A program made the translations under genes and the position numbers. Of a DNA stretch of 64,000 bases, positions 23,301 to 33,328 are shown in pieces. The first letter of the stretch is position 1. Each line of letters starts with the position of its first letter. Origin of the DNA: Austropuccinia psidii (Eukaryota; Basidiomycota; Pucciniomycetes; Pucciniales; Sphaerophragmiaceae). Where the stretch lies: contig JALGQZ010000008.1 of the NCBI GenBank assembly GCA_023105745.1, positions 49,838,618 to 49,902,617 of the forward strand. The letters are read 5' to 3'. The notes under the pieces were generated by a model. That model had not been told where the DNA came from. It was given only the letters and a program-made list of their open reading frames with translations, and ran no database searches.

Positions 23301-24064
23301 ACAGTTTCAATTTCTTCCGGCTCTTCCTCCTCATCCCACTGCTCCTCCAGGGATGCATGAAAAGATAAGGGAGGAAGGTCCATATCCCCTTGGAAGAGAT
23401 GAAGTGAAGATATGGCAACATCTTCTCCAACATCCTTTATCTCTTTGAAGACTTCATCTCTTGATGGAAGTAATGACTGAGAGGGAATTATGGAAGGGAT
23501 ATGGACAGAAGAAGGGATGGAAGGTGTCTTAAGTTCACCAGCCAGAGCAACACTGTTGACAGCAGTGGCTAAGTCATTACTAGTAGAAGGAATAATACCA
23601 CTAGAATCCTTATGATTAGAATCATAGGTGATCAATCCATTTTTCCAATCAATAATGGGATTGAAATGGTAAAGGAAATCATAGCCCAATATCAGGTCTT
23701 CTCCTTTGGGTGAATCTATGATAAAGAAATCCCATTCAAAGCTTGGGAAGGAAGGCAAGTCAACTACCCACTTGGTATAATGGGTGATGAACAAGGCAGG
23801 GGATTCATTAGAATCCAAAATGAAAAGAGGAATCTTTTCAGGGAGCTCTGACAGAGTCAATGAGTACTTGAGAACAAAATTCTTTGCAATAAAAGAGTTT
23901 GTAGCACCAGAATCAATGAGAATACTATAAAAAATATCAGAGATTGAAGAAAAAATAAGAAATTTTAAAGATTTCTTGACACTAGTATTCAGAGTGCACA
24001 ATTGTGCTCTTGAAGGAAATAAGTGAGAACCATTGAACACATCATGATTCCCACTCAGGCTTTT
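20339..24064 (-). CDS. E2 pol: protease, RT, RNase H, integrase, chromodomain
   Basis: An open frame of about 1240 codons reached by -1 frameshifting from gag; no ATG is needed. Counting from the GTG at 24040, the protease motif DSGA starts at residue 43 and the RT motif YLDD has its first Asp at 441. RNase H shows ETDASDYALGAVLSQ and HDKELLGIVWALKRW. The integrase zinc region has HDSPLAGHPGQEKTLKLIKR and SCQQCSRNK. The catalytic core has SMDLITQLP, IVSDRGSLF and a Glu in FHPETDGQTERVN. A chromodomain (WEVAQVLDSKL, WYLVEWKRF) near residues 1165-1225 marks a chromovirus. No key catalytic residue is visibly missing. The protein should copy the element and insert it into chromatin recognised by the chromodomain. 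Confidence 0.95.
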   Translation of the reverse strand, partial: KSLSGNHDVFNGSHLFPSRAQLCTLNTSVKKSLKFLIFSSISDIFYSILIDSGATNSFIAKNFVLKYSLTLSELPEKIPLFILDSNESPALFITHYTKWVVDLPSFPSFEWDFFIIDSPKGEDLILGYDFLYHFNPIIDWKNGLITYDSNHKDSSGIIPSTSNDLATAVNSVALAGELKTPSIPSSVHIPSIIPSQSLLPSRDEVFKEIKDVGEDVAISSLHLFQGDMDLPPLSFHASLEEQWDEEEEPEEIETVLKVVPPAYHQYLDVFSKVKAEKLPPHRACDHHIELEGLLPPIGVIYSLSNQESETLRAYISENVEKGFIRPSSSSTGAPVLFVKKKDGGLRLCVDYRKLNAVTRKNRYPVPPMNQLLTVFNGSTIFSKINLRGAYNLLRIKEGDEHLTAFRTKYGSYEYLVMPFGLTNAPASFQNLVNDIFADFLDVFVVFYLDDIMVFSSSEEEHVKHVASVLQRLRDNNLFAKASKCVFHASSVEYLGYVVSSDGLKMDSSKVQQILNWPQPKNIKALQSFLGFANFYRRFIKNYSKKITSLTSLLKKDSPFIFNEEALSQFQALKEAFTSAPILSHFNPSLPTIVETDASDYALGAVLSQVNDSGKHPIAFDSRKLLPAELNYEIHDKELLGIVWALKRWRAFLLSLSNSFEVLTDHSSLQYFMSSKVLTRRQARWAEFLSEFHFTITYRPGRLATLPDALSRRDDVYPERGVDFIIKNPQNLHQVLKQDGIQESRFFSIKVEIFSDLVDKIQKEVWQDKDYKEILKQLARGESVPDYSLEPQAKLLLFKDRVVIPSNEELQLNILQKRHDSPLAGHPGQEKTLKLIKRDFYWAGMNQFIKDYVSSCQQCSRNKNIHHKKFGLLKPLSIPSGPWNSLSMDLITQLPLSNNFDSILVVVDRFSKMAIFIPTYGTITALDLAQIFISHVFSKHGLPVSIVSDRGSLFVSSFWTQLCQQLKISRDLSTAFHPETDGQTERVNQILEQYLRMYVSYHQDDWYTWLPLAEFAYNNAEHSSTKQSPFFTIYGRNPSFDSIHISQDSPAGKLSTKLQSVQQVVKEELESAIRRFKKYADRNRAIPPDFQPGDKVWLASKNIKTTRPTKKLSERWLGPFEVLKKIGSHAYHLKLPQQWKTVHPVFHVSLLEPVRHSTIPNRHQLPPPPVLVEEQEEWEVAQVLDSKLKRGKLWYLVEWKRFSEDPERTTWEPASNLTNSPDLVKDFHSLYPDKPGPNTSRV

Positions 24065-25416
24065 CCCTGCTTGCTAGGGAAGCCTCTTGATGATGACCCA
24101 GGCTTGTTCTGAGGTCTCTTGAAGCATTTTTCAATTGGGTGCTTTCCACCACAATAAGTACACAACCCCTCTTTAATCCTCCTCTCCTTTTCAGAACCGA
24201 TTAGTTTATTTTCCTTATTGAGGAGAGCAGCATGGGGCTTGTCCTTTGAAGATTGGAATTGCTTGCCCTTCTTGTTCTTCTTCTGGTGAGGCCTCTTTGA
24301 AGATGAGTTTTGAGGAGGCCTAGACTGATTGGATCCAATGACTGGAGGCTTCTTCTCTTGATTGCCACCCTTTTCCTTTTGCCTCTCATGATATCTTGTG
24401 TCTAATTCTAGAGTGACATCCATAAGTTCTTGAAGAGTATCAAAAGTTCCAGGGTGAGAAGCCAACTGATCCAATAATCTTGATGCCAATCCTCTTCTGT
24501 AAACATGGATATAAGCTCTTTCCCCCCAATCTCCAATTCTTGACATTAAGCTTCTGAAATCTGCTATGTACAAGGAAACATGACCACTTTCCTTCATCCT
24601 CAAATTGTCCAACTCTTGTTCAGCTTTCCTGACTTCATTGGGGTCACCAAACAGAGTGAATAACTGAGATTCAAACAATGGCCAATTATTGAGGAGGTAG
24701 GAAGGGTCTTCATTGGAAATATTTGAGAGGTAAGGTTCAATCCATTTGCCAGCTCTACCAGTGAGAAAAGAAGTTGAGTACAAAACCTTCTTCCTGTCAG
24801 AGAAGAAGTTTTCTGGATCATTATGGAAAATTAGTTGACAGGATTGGATAAATCCTCTCAACTTATGAGCTTGAGTACCATCAAAAGAATCAGGTGCCTT
24901 CATGGATGGAGTCTTGAAAGCAGGGGCTTTGGAATTGTCCCTGGGGGCAACTGCTTGAGTGAGTTGTCCCATGAATTGAGTCATCTGCTCCATCATCTTG
25001 AGGAGACTTGGATCAGTTTGAGAGACAAGAGGTTGACTAGAAAGGGCTAGATTAGAACCCTGAGGCACCTCTGGAGCATTTGCCAAGGCATCTGCCACTT
25101 CAGTTTCCCCAGAATCATCCTCTTCCACAGACTCTTCCCCCTCTTCATCTTCAACTTCCCCTAATCTTGCTCTTGCACCTTCATACATGCCAGGGTAGCC
25201 ACCCAAAAGTCCAGAAAAGGATCTTGATCTTCTAGATTTCATTCCACCTCTTCTTGAGGGTGCTGCTCCTTCCATTGGTGGTCCTCTGTCCAAATTTGCA
25301 CTCAGTTGATGAACTGATGGTGTGCGGTCAAGAGGAGCCCTTGCTGTAGGAGTGAGAACAGCTGGAATTTTCTGGGATCTAGTATTCTTGGCTGGGGGAC
25401 TATGCTGAACTGGCAT
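24055..25416 (-). CDS. E2 gag (453 residues)
   Basis: Structural protein of the virus-like particle. It begins MPVQHSPPAKNTRSQ and has an acidic stretch near residues 88-105, then a capsid-like core (APDSFDGTQAHKLRGFIQSC, LTGRAGKWIEPYLSN, LFTLFGDPNEVRKAEQELDN). A zinc knuckle CTYCGGKHPIEKC (C-x2-C-x3-H-x4-C) starts at residue 419. The stop TGA at 24057-24055 lies one codon after the slippery heptamer that leads into pol. A diverged copy is in E4. Confidence 0.95.
   Translation of the reverse strand: MPVQHSPPAKNTRSQKIPAVLTPTARAPLDRTPSVHQLSANLDRGPPMEGAAPSRRGGMKSRRSRSFSGLLGGYPGMYEGARARLGEVEDEEGEESVEEDDSGETEVADALANAPEVPQGSNLALSSQPLVSQTDPSLLKMMEQMTQFMGQLTQAVAPRDNSKAPAFKTPSMKAPDSFDGTQAHKLRGFIQSCQLIFHNDPENFFSDRKKVLYSTSFLTGRAGKWIEPYLSNISNEDPSYLLNNWPLFESQLFTLFGDPNEVRKAEQELDNLRMKESGHVSLYIADFRSLMSRIGDWGERAYIHVYRRGLASRLLDQLASHPGTFDTLQELMDVTLELDTRYHERQKEKGGNQEKKPPVIGSNQSRPPQNSSSKRPHQKKNKKGKQFQSSKDKPHAALLNKENKLIGSEKERRIKEGLCTYCGGKHPIEKCFKRPQNKPGSSSRGFPSKQGKA
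24061..24067 (-). promoter_or_regulatory. -1 ribosomal frameshift site (G GGA AAA)
   Basis: In the gag frame the sequence reads CAG GGA AAA GCC TGA, a canonical X XXY YYZ heptamer one codon before the gag stop. Slipping back one base enters the pol frame, which is already open here. The diverged E4 copy keeps the same heptamer and spacing (49291-49297). Confidence 0.8.
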
Positions 25417-26074
25417 TATGAAAAGAATTAAAATAACTTGATGGTATTAAGAAGAATAATCAGATTTGGTCAAATCAATCCCAATAAAATCTTGATGAAT
25501 CTTGAGGAATCAATTCAAATCTTGAGGAATCAAATTCAATCAACAATCAAATCAATTCAATCAATCAACAATCAATTCAAATCAAATATCAATAATCTTT
25601 AGGAAATCAATAATCAATCAATATTCAATCAATAATCAATCAATAAGTGTCTTCAATATGAAATCAAGTCTTGAGGAATCAATCAATCAATCAAATAAAT
25701 TCTTGAGGGTTCAAAAGTCAATCAATAATCCAAATGAAATCCTGAATCAATAACCCAATCAACCAATGAATCCCAATGAATAATCCAATCAAATAACCAA
25801 TCAATTACTCCTGAATAAGACCTGAATAAAAAACACAGAGAAAATTTGATTTGATAAAAATAAAATGAAGTGATGAAATGGTCAGCAATGATTAAGAAAG
25901 GAAAGGAATCAATTTTCATAAGAATGAAAAGAATGAGATGAAAATTGATGAGAGTGGAAATTCATAAAAGATCATAAAAATCATAAAATCATGAGAAGGT
26001 CATAATTGATGAATGAGAGGAAATGAATGTAAATGAATGAAAAGAAAGAATCAAATATGAGTTAATTAATTTAA
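25417..26074 (-). other. E2 5' leader with AATC-type low-complexity repeats
   Basis: The region between 5' LTR and gag is made largely of degenerate CAATCAAT and TGAGGAATCAA words (25490-25830). No TGG-type primer site follows the LTR; the junction reads TTAAATTAATTAACTC on the minus strand. E4 has a similar leader at 45346-46090. Confidence 0.8.
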
Positions 26075-26842
26075 TGTCACAGGGGCTCTTCGAAGTGAAG
26101 AGGGCCTGGCACTCAGTAAACTGGGACTCACTTATGGAGGGCTCAAAGATAAGATAAGATGAGATACACTTAAGAGTGTTAAAGATGAATTACTAAAAGA
26201 ATGAATATAAGAAAAGCAGCAACAAAAGAAATAAGAATAAGAAATAGAAGAGCCAACCACAAACAAGTCCAAGTCCACTGTTTCAACCTGTCAGAATGGA
26301 AAGAGAAGGGTTAATAAGGATATGGCCACCCAACTCATACTGTACAGGCGAAGAAAGAAAAAAGGGCAAAGACTAACTTAAGATTAAATAAATATAATAC
26401 CCAAAATATAAGGATAAGAATATTCAGATAATAATAAATCAACTAAATTAATTAACTGGGGAAAAGTCCCCAGGGGGGAGAAAGAGGGGCTGGTATATGT
26501 GAGAATCACCAGACCTGATCCAGAGAAGAATTTTCATGAGAATAATTGATTGTTGAATTGAGTCTGGCCAATACAGGTCCTGTACAGCTATACAGGACCT
26601 GTACAAGAGGTGTGGTGTATTGGAGTGATCATACAGTTTCATACTGGTGTATTGAAGCTGTATTAGGGTGAATCCATCCTGTACAAGTATTGACAGGCTG
26701 TATTGATGTACCAAACTGTATGCATGTTTCAGAATGAAGATTGCTGAAACTGACTGCTGATGCAGATACTGGATTTGCTGATTTGAGGTGTTTGAGTGGG
26801 TGTATGAATGAATACCCTTACCCCTGATGGATGGTTGTTACA
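26075..26842 (-). repeat. E2 5' LTR (768 bp)
   Basis: Appears identical to 16530-17297. On its right it is followed by the target duplication GGAAA and the resumed E1 coding frame. Confidence 0.97.
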
Positions 26843-26847
26843 GGAAA

Positions 26848-28272
26848 AAGGCATATGATGAAGGAAGATTTCACCTCCTTGATGGAATCCTTTACCATAG
26901 AACAAAACACACATGTGTTATGGCCTTAACAGATAGAACACTAATAAACACTATTTTACATGAGTGTCATGATAGTGTTGCATCTGGACATCTCTCAGAA
27001 GATAGGACAATAGAGAGGGTGAAAACCTGCTCTTGGTGGCCAAATTGGAAGAAAGATGTTGCAGAGTACTGCCAAACCTGTGACAGATGTCAAAAAGCCA
27101 ACAGAGCCACAGGAAAGAAATTTGGAATGATGATCCAAATCCAAGAACCAAAATCCCCATGGGAAATAGTTCATATGGATTGGGTAACAGCCTTACCTCC
27201 AGGAGGAGACAGGAGTTATAATGCATGCCTAGTGTTAGTTGACAGGTACAGTAAAACTCCCATGTTCTTACCATGTCATAAAGATGACACAGCTATGGAT
27301 ACAGCCATAATGATATGGAATAAAGTCATTAGCCACACAGGCTTATTCCAAAATATTATAAGTGACAGAGACCCAAAGTTCACTTCAGCATTATGGACAA
27401 ATCTCCATAAGTTGTTTGGGACAAAATTATCATTCTCAACAGCTTATCATCCTCAAACTGATGGTCTAGCAGAAAGAATGATACAGACCCTAGAGGATAT
27501 GATCAGAAGATTCTGTGCTTATGGGCTAGAATTCAAAGATTCTGATGGTTTTACCCATGATTGGTGTACACTAATACCAGCACTTGAACTGGCATATAAA
27601 ACATCAATCCATTCTTCTACTGGCAAAACACCAGCAATGCTAGAGAAAGGTTGGAATCCAAGACTTCCTTATGACACCCTCAAAAAGGACTTAGTGGATA
27701 TACATCCAACAGCAAGCAGTTTCAAGATAATGCTTGACAAAGCAAGACACCATGCAAACAGATGCATGCAAGATTCTTTTAAATATGCAAAAGAAAGATG
27801 GGATAAAAGTCATAAACCACCTGATTTCAATATAGGAGACTTGGTTTTAGTATCAACCCTTAATTTCAATAACATAAAAGGCCCAAAGAAATTGAAAGAT
27901 TCCTTTGCAGGACCATTTATGATAAAAGCACTCCATGGACCCAATGCTGTGCAATTAGAACTCACAGGTGAACTAATGAACAAACACCCAACTTTCCCTG
28001 TAAGTCTGATAAAACCTTACAGTTCAAGTGACAAGGAGTTATTTCCACTAAGAAATAAACCCCCACTTGAGATTCCCCCCTTGGAGGAAGGAGAGGAAAA
28101 GAAAATAGTAAAAGTTCTTAAAGAAAGAAGGACAAGAAACAAAAAAGAAAGGGAATACCTTGTAAGGTATAGAAATTCAACTCAGGAAGATGAATGGCTA
28201 CTTGAGAAAGATATAACAAATGCTGACAAATTACTAAGAAGATTCAGACATGAAAGAAAACCTGAAAAATAA
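26848..28272 (+). pseudogene. E1 pol, C-terminal part (integrase and chromodomain)
   Basis: Continues the E1 frame interrupted at 16529; the target duplication GGAAA spans a Trp-Lys codon pair. The zinc region has HECHDSVASGHLSEDRT and CQTCDRCQK. The catalytic triad lies in [26 protein letters not shown] and AERMIQTLEDMIRR. A GPKKLKDSFAGPF motif and a chromodomain (EREYLVRYRN, EDEWLLEKDI) follow. The stop TAA is at 28270-28272. All integrase residues appear present; it is a pseudogene only because E2 separates it from the rest of the frame. Confidence 0.93.
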
Positions 28273-28375
28273 AAAAGTTAAGCATTATTGAGCTTCAAGA
28301 CTAACAAATTCTATTGAAGAGGTAGGACAGTGGATGATACCCTAATCACACATATCAGATTGTGGTACAATCTTT

Positions 28376-28390
28376 TTTGGTGGTAGGGAA
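28376..28390 (+). other. E1 polypurine tract
   Basis: GGTGGTAGGGAA after a T-run directly precedes the TGTGAGCC start of the 3' LTR. Confidence 0.65.
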
Positions 28391-30397
28391 TGTGAGCCTT
28401 TGAGATATGACCACATACCCAATAAGGTCACAAAAAAGACTCAGAATAATTATACCTTTAATATAATTATATTAAAATTACTTCAAATAATTACACATTA
28501 AGAATAATTACTTAAATATACAAAAAATACCATAAATTGGTACAAAAATTGGTTTAACTTAAAAACCAATGAATCAACATGTAAAATAAATTATACCATT
28601 GGATTCCCCATGGAAAAATACACATATACCATTTTTATGGTATATCTGTAAAGTCAATATTTAAGGAATTATAAGGTATAATACCTTATAAAAACCATAA
28701 AACCTTATTTATCTCAAAAACTAATGAAACAACATGTGAAGTCAATTGTCCCAGTGCATTCCCCATGAAAATCCACACATAAAACAATTAATAAGCTAAT
28801 TTCCAATGTTAATACTTAAGGAATTATCCTGAATATATGCACTTTTTTGGTCAATGCATATATTCAAGGATCATAGCTAATATCTTCTAAACTATACATG
28901 ATAGAATGATGAACCAAAAATAAAGTTACCACGTAATTACTGTAAGAATACAGATATGAACTTCATTTTACAAATTATAAGCAAGGTTAAAACCTATGAT
29001 GAATTATTGATAAAAATCAACAGAGCTGTTGACCACTTTGTTGTGAAAGTGCTCCAAACTTAAAAAAAAGTACACAGTTGGATTCTCCTAGTTCATTCGT
29101 GAAGAATGATGTAATTTTTATCATTGAATTCAGGGTATAACCCCCTGAAATCAAGGTTTGAAGTTTATAAAATTGAATTTCGACAGAAAAGATGAGTTAC
29201 AAGAAAAATCATCAAAATTAGAGTTTTGATGATGTAATGAAAAGCTCTTGGCAGCATAATAAGGTTATGCCAGGCTATCAGAATTCACTCTCTGAATTGC
29301 TGTAGCGTGTAAATCTTAAAAGTTATTGAGGATCAAAGTTTGAGCTTAATTTGAGCAGTTATGATCACATACTGTAACCTTAATTTAAGTTTAACAGTCT
29401 TAAGAGTGATAAAATTGGTGAATACTATTAGTTTATGATTAAAACTAATAAAATCCACGAAATTTGGGGTTCTGCCAAGCCTCTGATGTCATCAAACTTA
29501 GAGTTACAGTGTTAACCCTAAATAATGGTGTAATAATGATGTAATATGGTTTGATCATGATGTAATCACCCTCAAACCTTAAAATATTGATCAATTCCAG
29601 TGGATATTATCAGTACACGTCTACTAGAAGCCTGTTGGACTCTAGGAGGGAGGTATTTACTATAAATAGAGCTCTTTTTACTCTATTTACCCCTCAGACG
29701 CATCAAAAACATTAAATCAATTAAATAAAAGGTAATTTCTTTATTCTTTATATATAAAACTCTTATATTATTAAAGACCAAAGACCATCTTAATATTAAT
29801 CACTATTTTTACGTGATTAAATCAATTCTTTAATTGTTTTTGTTATAAATCTCTCTATAAACTCATTTCCACGTAAAATCAAGAATTTTAGTAATTTTCT
29901 TTATTTTTTATGGTAAATACAATTTGAAAAGGTTGTATTATATTCTTTTGGCGTAAAATATCTCAAAATTATTATTTTAAGTGTTAAAAGTAGGTTATTT
30001 CATCTTATTATAATGATTTCTCTCTTATTATTACTCTTAATAATTCTTATTTAATATAAATAGTATTTATATTAATATATAACTTTAATATTAGTAATAT
30101 TATTGTTATTAATTGTTTTTTATTTATAAAAAACAGTTTTTTACGCCTTTATTATTTGTTGGTAACAATAATAAAGAGCTTTATAATATATTAATTATTT
30201 TATATTAATATATTATTTATAATATTAATTATATTATTATATTTATTTAATAATATAATATTTTTACGCCATAATAATAATATTTCTTTATTATTATTAT
30301 TATTTTAATCTTATTTATTTCAATTATAAGGACATTCAGAGTACAATAAGTAAAAAATTAGTAATTTTTACTTATTGTTTCATAGTCAAACCTTACA
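28391..30397 (+). repeat. E1 3' LTR (2007 bp)
   Basis: Matches 9430-11454 with about 30 scattered substitutions and an 18-bp deletion in the AT-rich part. It has a TATA box TATAAATAG at 29661-29669. It ends CAAACCTTACA and is followed by the target duplication TTATT. Confidence 0.95.
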
Positions 30398-30402
30398 TTA
30401 TT

Positions 30403-30887
30403 ATCCTCTGTTTGGTTTTATTTCAACACTCAAAAGAGACAAATGAATAGAAATGTTTTTTCAAAGTGTTATTTTTAAAAAAAGATGGCAATTTCCATGT
30501 AAAAATGGATTTTGTATCTTTTTAAATAAAAGAAAAGAGTACAAGAAATGAATAATAAAAATGATTTTTCAATTTTATTGTTTCTTTTTGTATTTTCAAA
30601 GAATCAACTAAACATTCATATGATTCCCTTAAAATTAAATGATAATATAAATTTATTTTTAATTTATGAATATCTTTTTTAATCACTATAGTAACTCAAA
30701 GAAATTACTTGCAAGTCTAATTATGTGAAAAAATTCATTTAAGGCAGTACAATTGCTTTCCAAATGCCTCGGAAGCTTTAAAATCAGTAAATACAATATT
30801 ATTATAAATATGATTTGTTACTGGATAAGCCCAATTTGAATGTTTTTTGAAGCTCTTTTGAGTAAATATCACAGTCATGCCCCCAAA
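30403..30887 (-). other. E0 leader and primer-binding site
   Basis: Continues the E0 relic on the right side of E1. On the minus strand TGGGGGCATGACTGTGA (30885-30869) is a diverged version of the E1 primer site. The rest is AT-rich leader matching that of E1 (for example the TTTGGAAAGCAATTGTACTG region). Confidence 0.7.
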
Positions 30888-31033
30888 TTTATGGTTTGAC
30901 TATGAAACAATAAGTAAAAATTACTAATATTTTACTTATTGTACTCTTCATGTCCTAATTTAAATAAGTAACAAGAATAAATATAAGTTTATCAATAAAG
31001 AATTATTATACTTATGGCCATAAAATAATTCTA

Positions 31034-31141
31034 GGGTGTTGGTAAAAACACATAAGCAAACTGGTAAAAACATGTAAGAGCTTACATGTTTTTACTAAAA
31101 ACTTACGTGTTTTGGCCATAAATTGGTAAAAACACGTAAGG
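31034..31141 (+). repeat. Left terminal inverted repeat
   Basis: Pairs with 33222-33328. It contains repeated CTTACRTGTTTTTAC motifs, including the perfect inner palindrome ACATGTAAGAGCTTACATGT. Confidence 0.85.
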
Positions 31142-31642
31142 GGTTCCCTGGACCCATTTTTAATTAAAAATGAAACACAATTGGGCCTGTATTGGGCCAA
31201 AACATGCCCAAAAGAGGTTTTTTCCCCACAAAACCTCTCTAACTCCAAATTGTTTCAGATTGTTTTGCCCAGCCCCCCCAAAAAAACAAGCCCAAACACC
31301 CCAATAATCCACATTATCCCCACCCCAAACAATTTTTTTTGGAAAAAACAGCATTACCAAAGCCATTTTGCAAAGCTTTTCACACTTTTTTTCTTTTTTC
31401 CCCCCAAAGACTGCATTTTCCACCACAACAATCTGCTTTCAAGCCTCTCAATTTTCAATTTTTTACCTTCCCTCATCTATTAATCCCACATTTAAACCAC
31501 TTTCTTTCACTCTTAACCACTTCTGTTCATTTTTCACACCTTTTTTTGCCTCTTTTTCACATTTTGAAAGGTTCTTACCCCATTCCAAATCCCCCAATCC
31601 CCCCTTTTTTTTCACTCTTATACATATTTTCCATTAAAAAAA

Positions 31643-32566
31643 ATGCTTCAACCCCCCACTGAAGGCAAATTTCAGACCCTTGAGCTTCTTTGGCAACATG
31701 TGCATAATGTTGCCAGGGCTCAGGGGTATGCTGTGTCCAACTTGAGGTCCAATATGACCCACAACCAAATTGAAATATGTTGTGACAGGTATGATGAAAT
31801 TGACTTGACCTGTGAGCATTTTCAAAGCATTTATCACACAAGTGATGAATGCTCTAAGCTGTTTGTGAGTTTCTGATTCTTTTTAATGTAATTTTATGTT
31901 GTTTATTTTGATATTTATTCATTTTTTGAACTTATTTTATCAGATAACTGGCTCAGAAGACTTGCCCAAGTTTATATGGAAATACACCTTCAAGGCCATC
32001 AATGTCCAGGGTGATGGAAACTGTGGCTACAGAATAGTATCCCACTTCATTTACAAGACTCAAGATCAATGGGCTGATGTCAGAGATGACTTGGCTGAAG
32101 AAATTCACCAAAATCAATACCTTTATGAAGCCATGAACACCTTAATTACCTCAGTATCCTTTATTTGGAAACAATTGAATGGTATGAAGATGTTGGCCAG
32201 GCTCCAAAAAGCAAGTGGATGTCCATTCCTGACATGGGGGATTCAATTGAAAATAGGTATAAAAGACCAGTTTTCTTTTATTCCACAGCCCAATATTTTT
32301 CTTTTTTCCCTTATTTCTGTCCTCCAAATGATAATCCCCCCATTTTAATCTGCTTCTTGAATAGTTGTGCTCATTTTGTTCCTTTGGACATCATCATTTC
32401 TAAAGTTTATCCAGTCCCCCCCATTACTGTGAACTGGGAGATTCATGCCCAAACACAAGCCCTGGGGTGGGCTGATAAATTTAAGAAACACAGAATTTTG
32501 TATTTGTCCAATCTTCCTCCCCCCTCTCAGAAAAAACCCACTATTTTGGAGGTTGATTCTGATTGA
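31643..32566 (+). pseudogene. OTU-like cysteine protease gene in the DNA transposon (one frameshift)
   Basis: OTU proteases cleave ubiquitin or ubiquitin-like chains. Exon 1 (31643-31864) encodes a conserved start (LWQHVHNVARAQGYAVSNLR, ICCDRYDEIDLTCEHF) resembling FAR1/MULE DNA-binding regions. A 79-nt GT-AG intron (31865-31943) leads in frame to the catalytic Cys block INVQGDGNCGYRIVSHF. A one-base frameshift lies near 32150-32165. The next frame continues with WMSIPDMGDSIENRY, PVFFYSTAQYFSFFP and the catalytic His block SCAHFVPLDI, ending at 32566. Cys and His motifs are both intact, but the frameshift breaks this copy unless it is a sequencing error. A free OTU role is an inference; the gene may be the remnant of a transposase-OTU fusion. 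Confidence 0.8.
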
Positions 32567-32730
32567 ATGATTTTTTTATATACAATTTATGCCAATTATC
32601 CCCCTCCTCAGTCATATTTATTGCTTAAATACCACCTCAGTCTCCTTTTTTCATCAAACATGTGGAACTTTTGTACTTGAAAATAGTCATATTACACACA
32701 AGAAAAAAAACAGTTGAAAAAAAACACTCA

Positions 32731-33050
32731 TTGCGCCTTCACTTGTTGTCCCACCAAAACTTTTTTCCCAATTCATGAGCTTCTGGTTCTTTATTGCCCA
32801 GATTGAACCCTTCAATTTAAAAAAAATGAAGGAAATTCATAAGTGGGAAGTTATTAAATTCACTTTTGAAAATAGGCATATTAATGATGGGGCAAAACAT
32901 TTGAAAAAACCCCTTTTTGCGCCTTCACTTGTCCCACCCAAAAGAATTCCCAAACTTATGGGATTCTGGTGCTTTATTCTTCATATTGAACCCTTCATTT
33001 TTAAAAAATGAAGGAAATTCATAAGTGGGAAGATTTTAAATGAATTTTTG
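32731..33050. repeat. Tandem duplication, about 186-bp period
   Basis: TTGCGCCTTCACTTG starts at 32731 and again at 32917, each followed by GAACCCTTCA and AATGAAGGAAATTCATAAG. The second unit is incomplete at its end. Confidence 0.8.
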
Positions 33051-33221
33051 AAAAAAATATGCCATTTTGGCATATTGGCCAAATTGGTGAAATTTGGCAA
33101 AAATTTTTTTTTGAAAAGATTTGTGCTTATTGACATGCCAAGTTGGGAAAAATATGGCAAAAAAAAATTAAAAAAACCCTCAAAACTGAGCCTGAAGATT
33201 TTTTTGTGAAAAATAAGGTCA

Positions 33222-33328
33222 CTTACGTGTTTTTACCATAAATTGGTAAACACACGTAAGTTTTTAGTAAAAACACATAAGGGCTTACATGTTTTTACTA
33301 AAAGCTTATGTCTGTTTACCAAAAACCC
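33222..33328 (-). repeat. Right terminal inverted repeat
   Basis: Reverse complement of the left terminus with scattered mismatches; it ends CCAAAAACCC before the target duplication AATTCTA. Confidence 0.85.

Larger units (their letters stand above)
16530..26842 (-). mobile_element. E2: full-length chromodomain Ty3/Gypsy element with identical LTRs
   Basis: 10,313-bp element on the minus strand, flanked by the target duplication GGAAA (16525-16529 and 26843-26847). The two 768-bp LTRs look identical base for base. In element order: 5' LTR 26842-26075, leader, gag 25416-24055, pol in the -1 frame to 20339, an opposite-strand spliced gene, polypurine tract, 3' LTR 17297-16530. All frames are open, so this is the youngest and most complete element here and is potentially active. 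No TGG-type primer site follows the 5' LTR. Confidence 0.97.
9430..30397 (+). mobile_element. E1: Ty3/Gypsy chromodomain retrotransposon, interrupted by E2
   Basis: Two LTRs (9430-11454 and 28391-30397) flank a primer-binding-site-like sequence, a gag-pol frame and a polypurine tract. A 5-bp target duplication TTATT lies at 9425-9429 and 30398-30402. Pol order is protease, reverse transcriptase, RNase H, integrase, chromodomain. The LTRs differ by an 18-bp indel and about 30 substitutions by eye (roughly 1.5 percent). E2 is inserted at 16530 between the RNase H region and the integrase. E1 itself sits in the gag relic of E0, a member of the same family. Confidence 0.95.
31034..33328 (+). mobile_element. 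Terminal-inverted-repeat DNA transposon carrying an OTU-like gene
   Basis: 2295-bp element with about 107-bp inverted termini (GGGTGTTGGTAAAAACACAT at the left, GTTTACCAAAAACCC at the right) and a 7-bp target duplication AATTCTA at 31027-31033 and 33329-33335. It encodes no transposase that I can see; its only recognisable gene is OTU-like, preceded by a short region that may be the DNA-binding start of a MULE-type protein. It is therefore a non-autonomous element. The superfamily is uncertain (MULE-like or KDZ-like). Confidence 0.85.

Noticed and set aside
31181..31637. Phe/Pro-rich frames upstream of the OTU gene
   Set aside because: They follow C- and T-rich low-complexity sequence and overlap each other in several frames.
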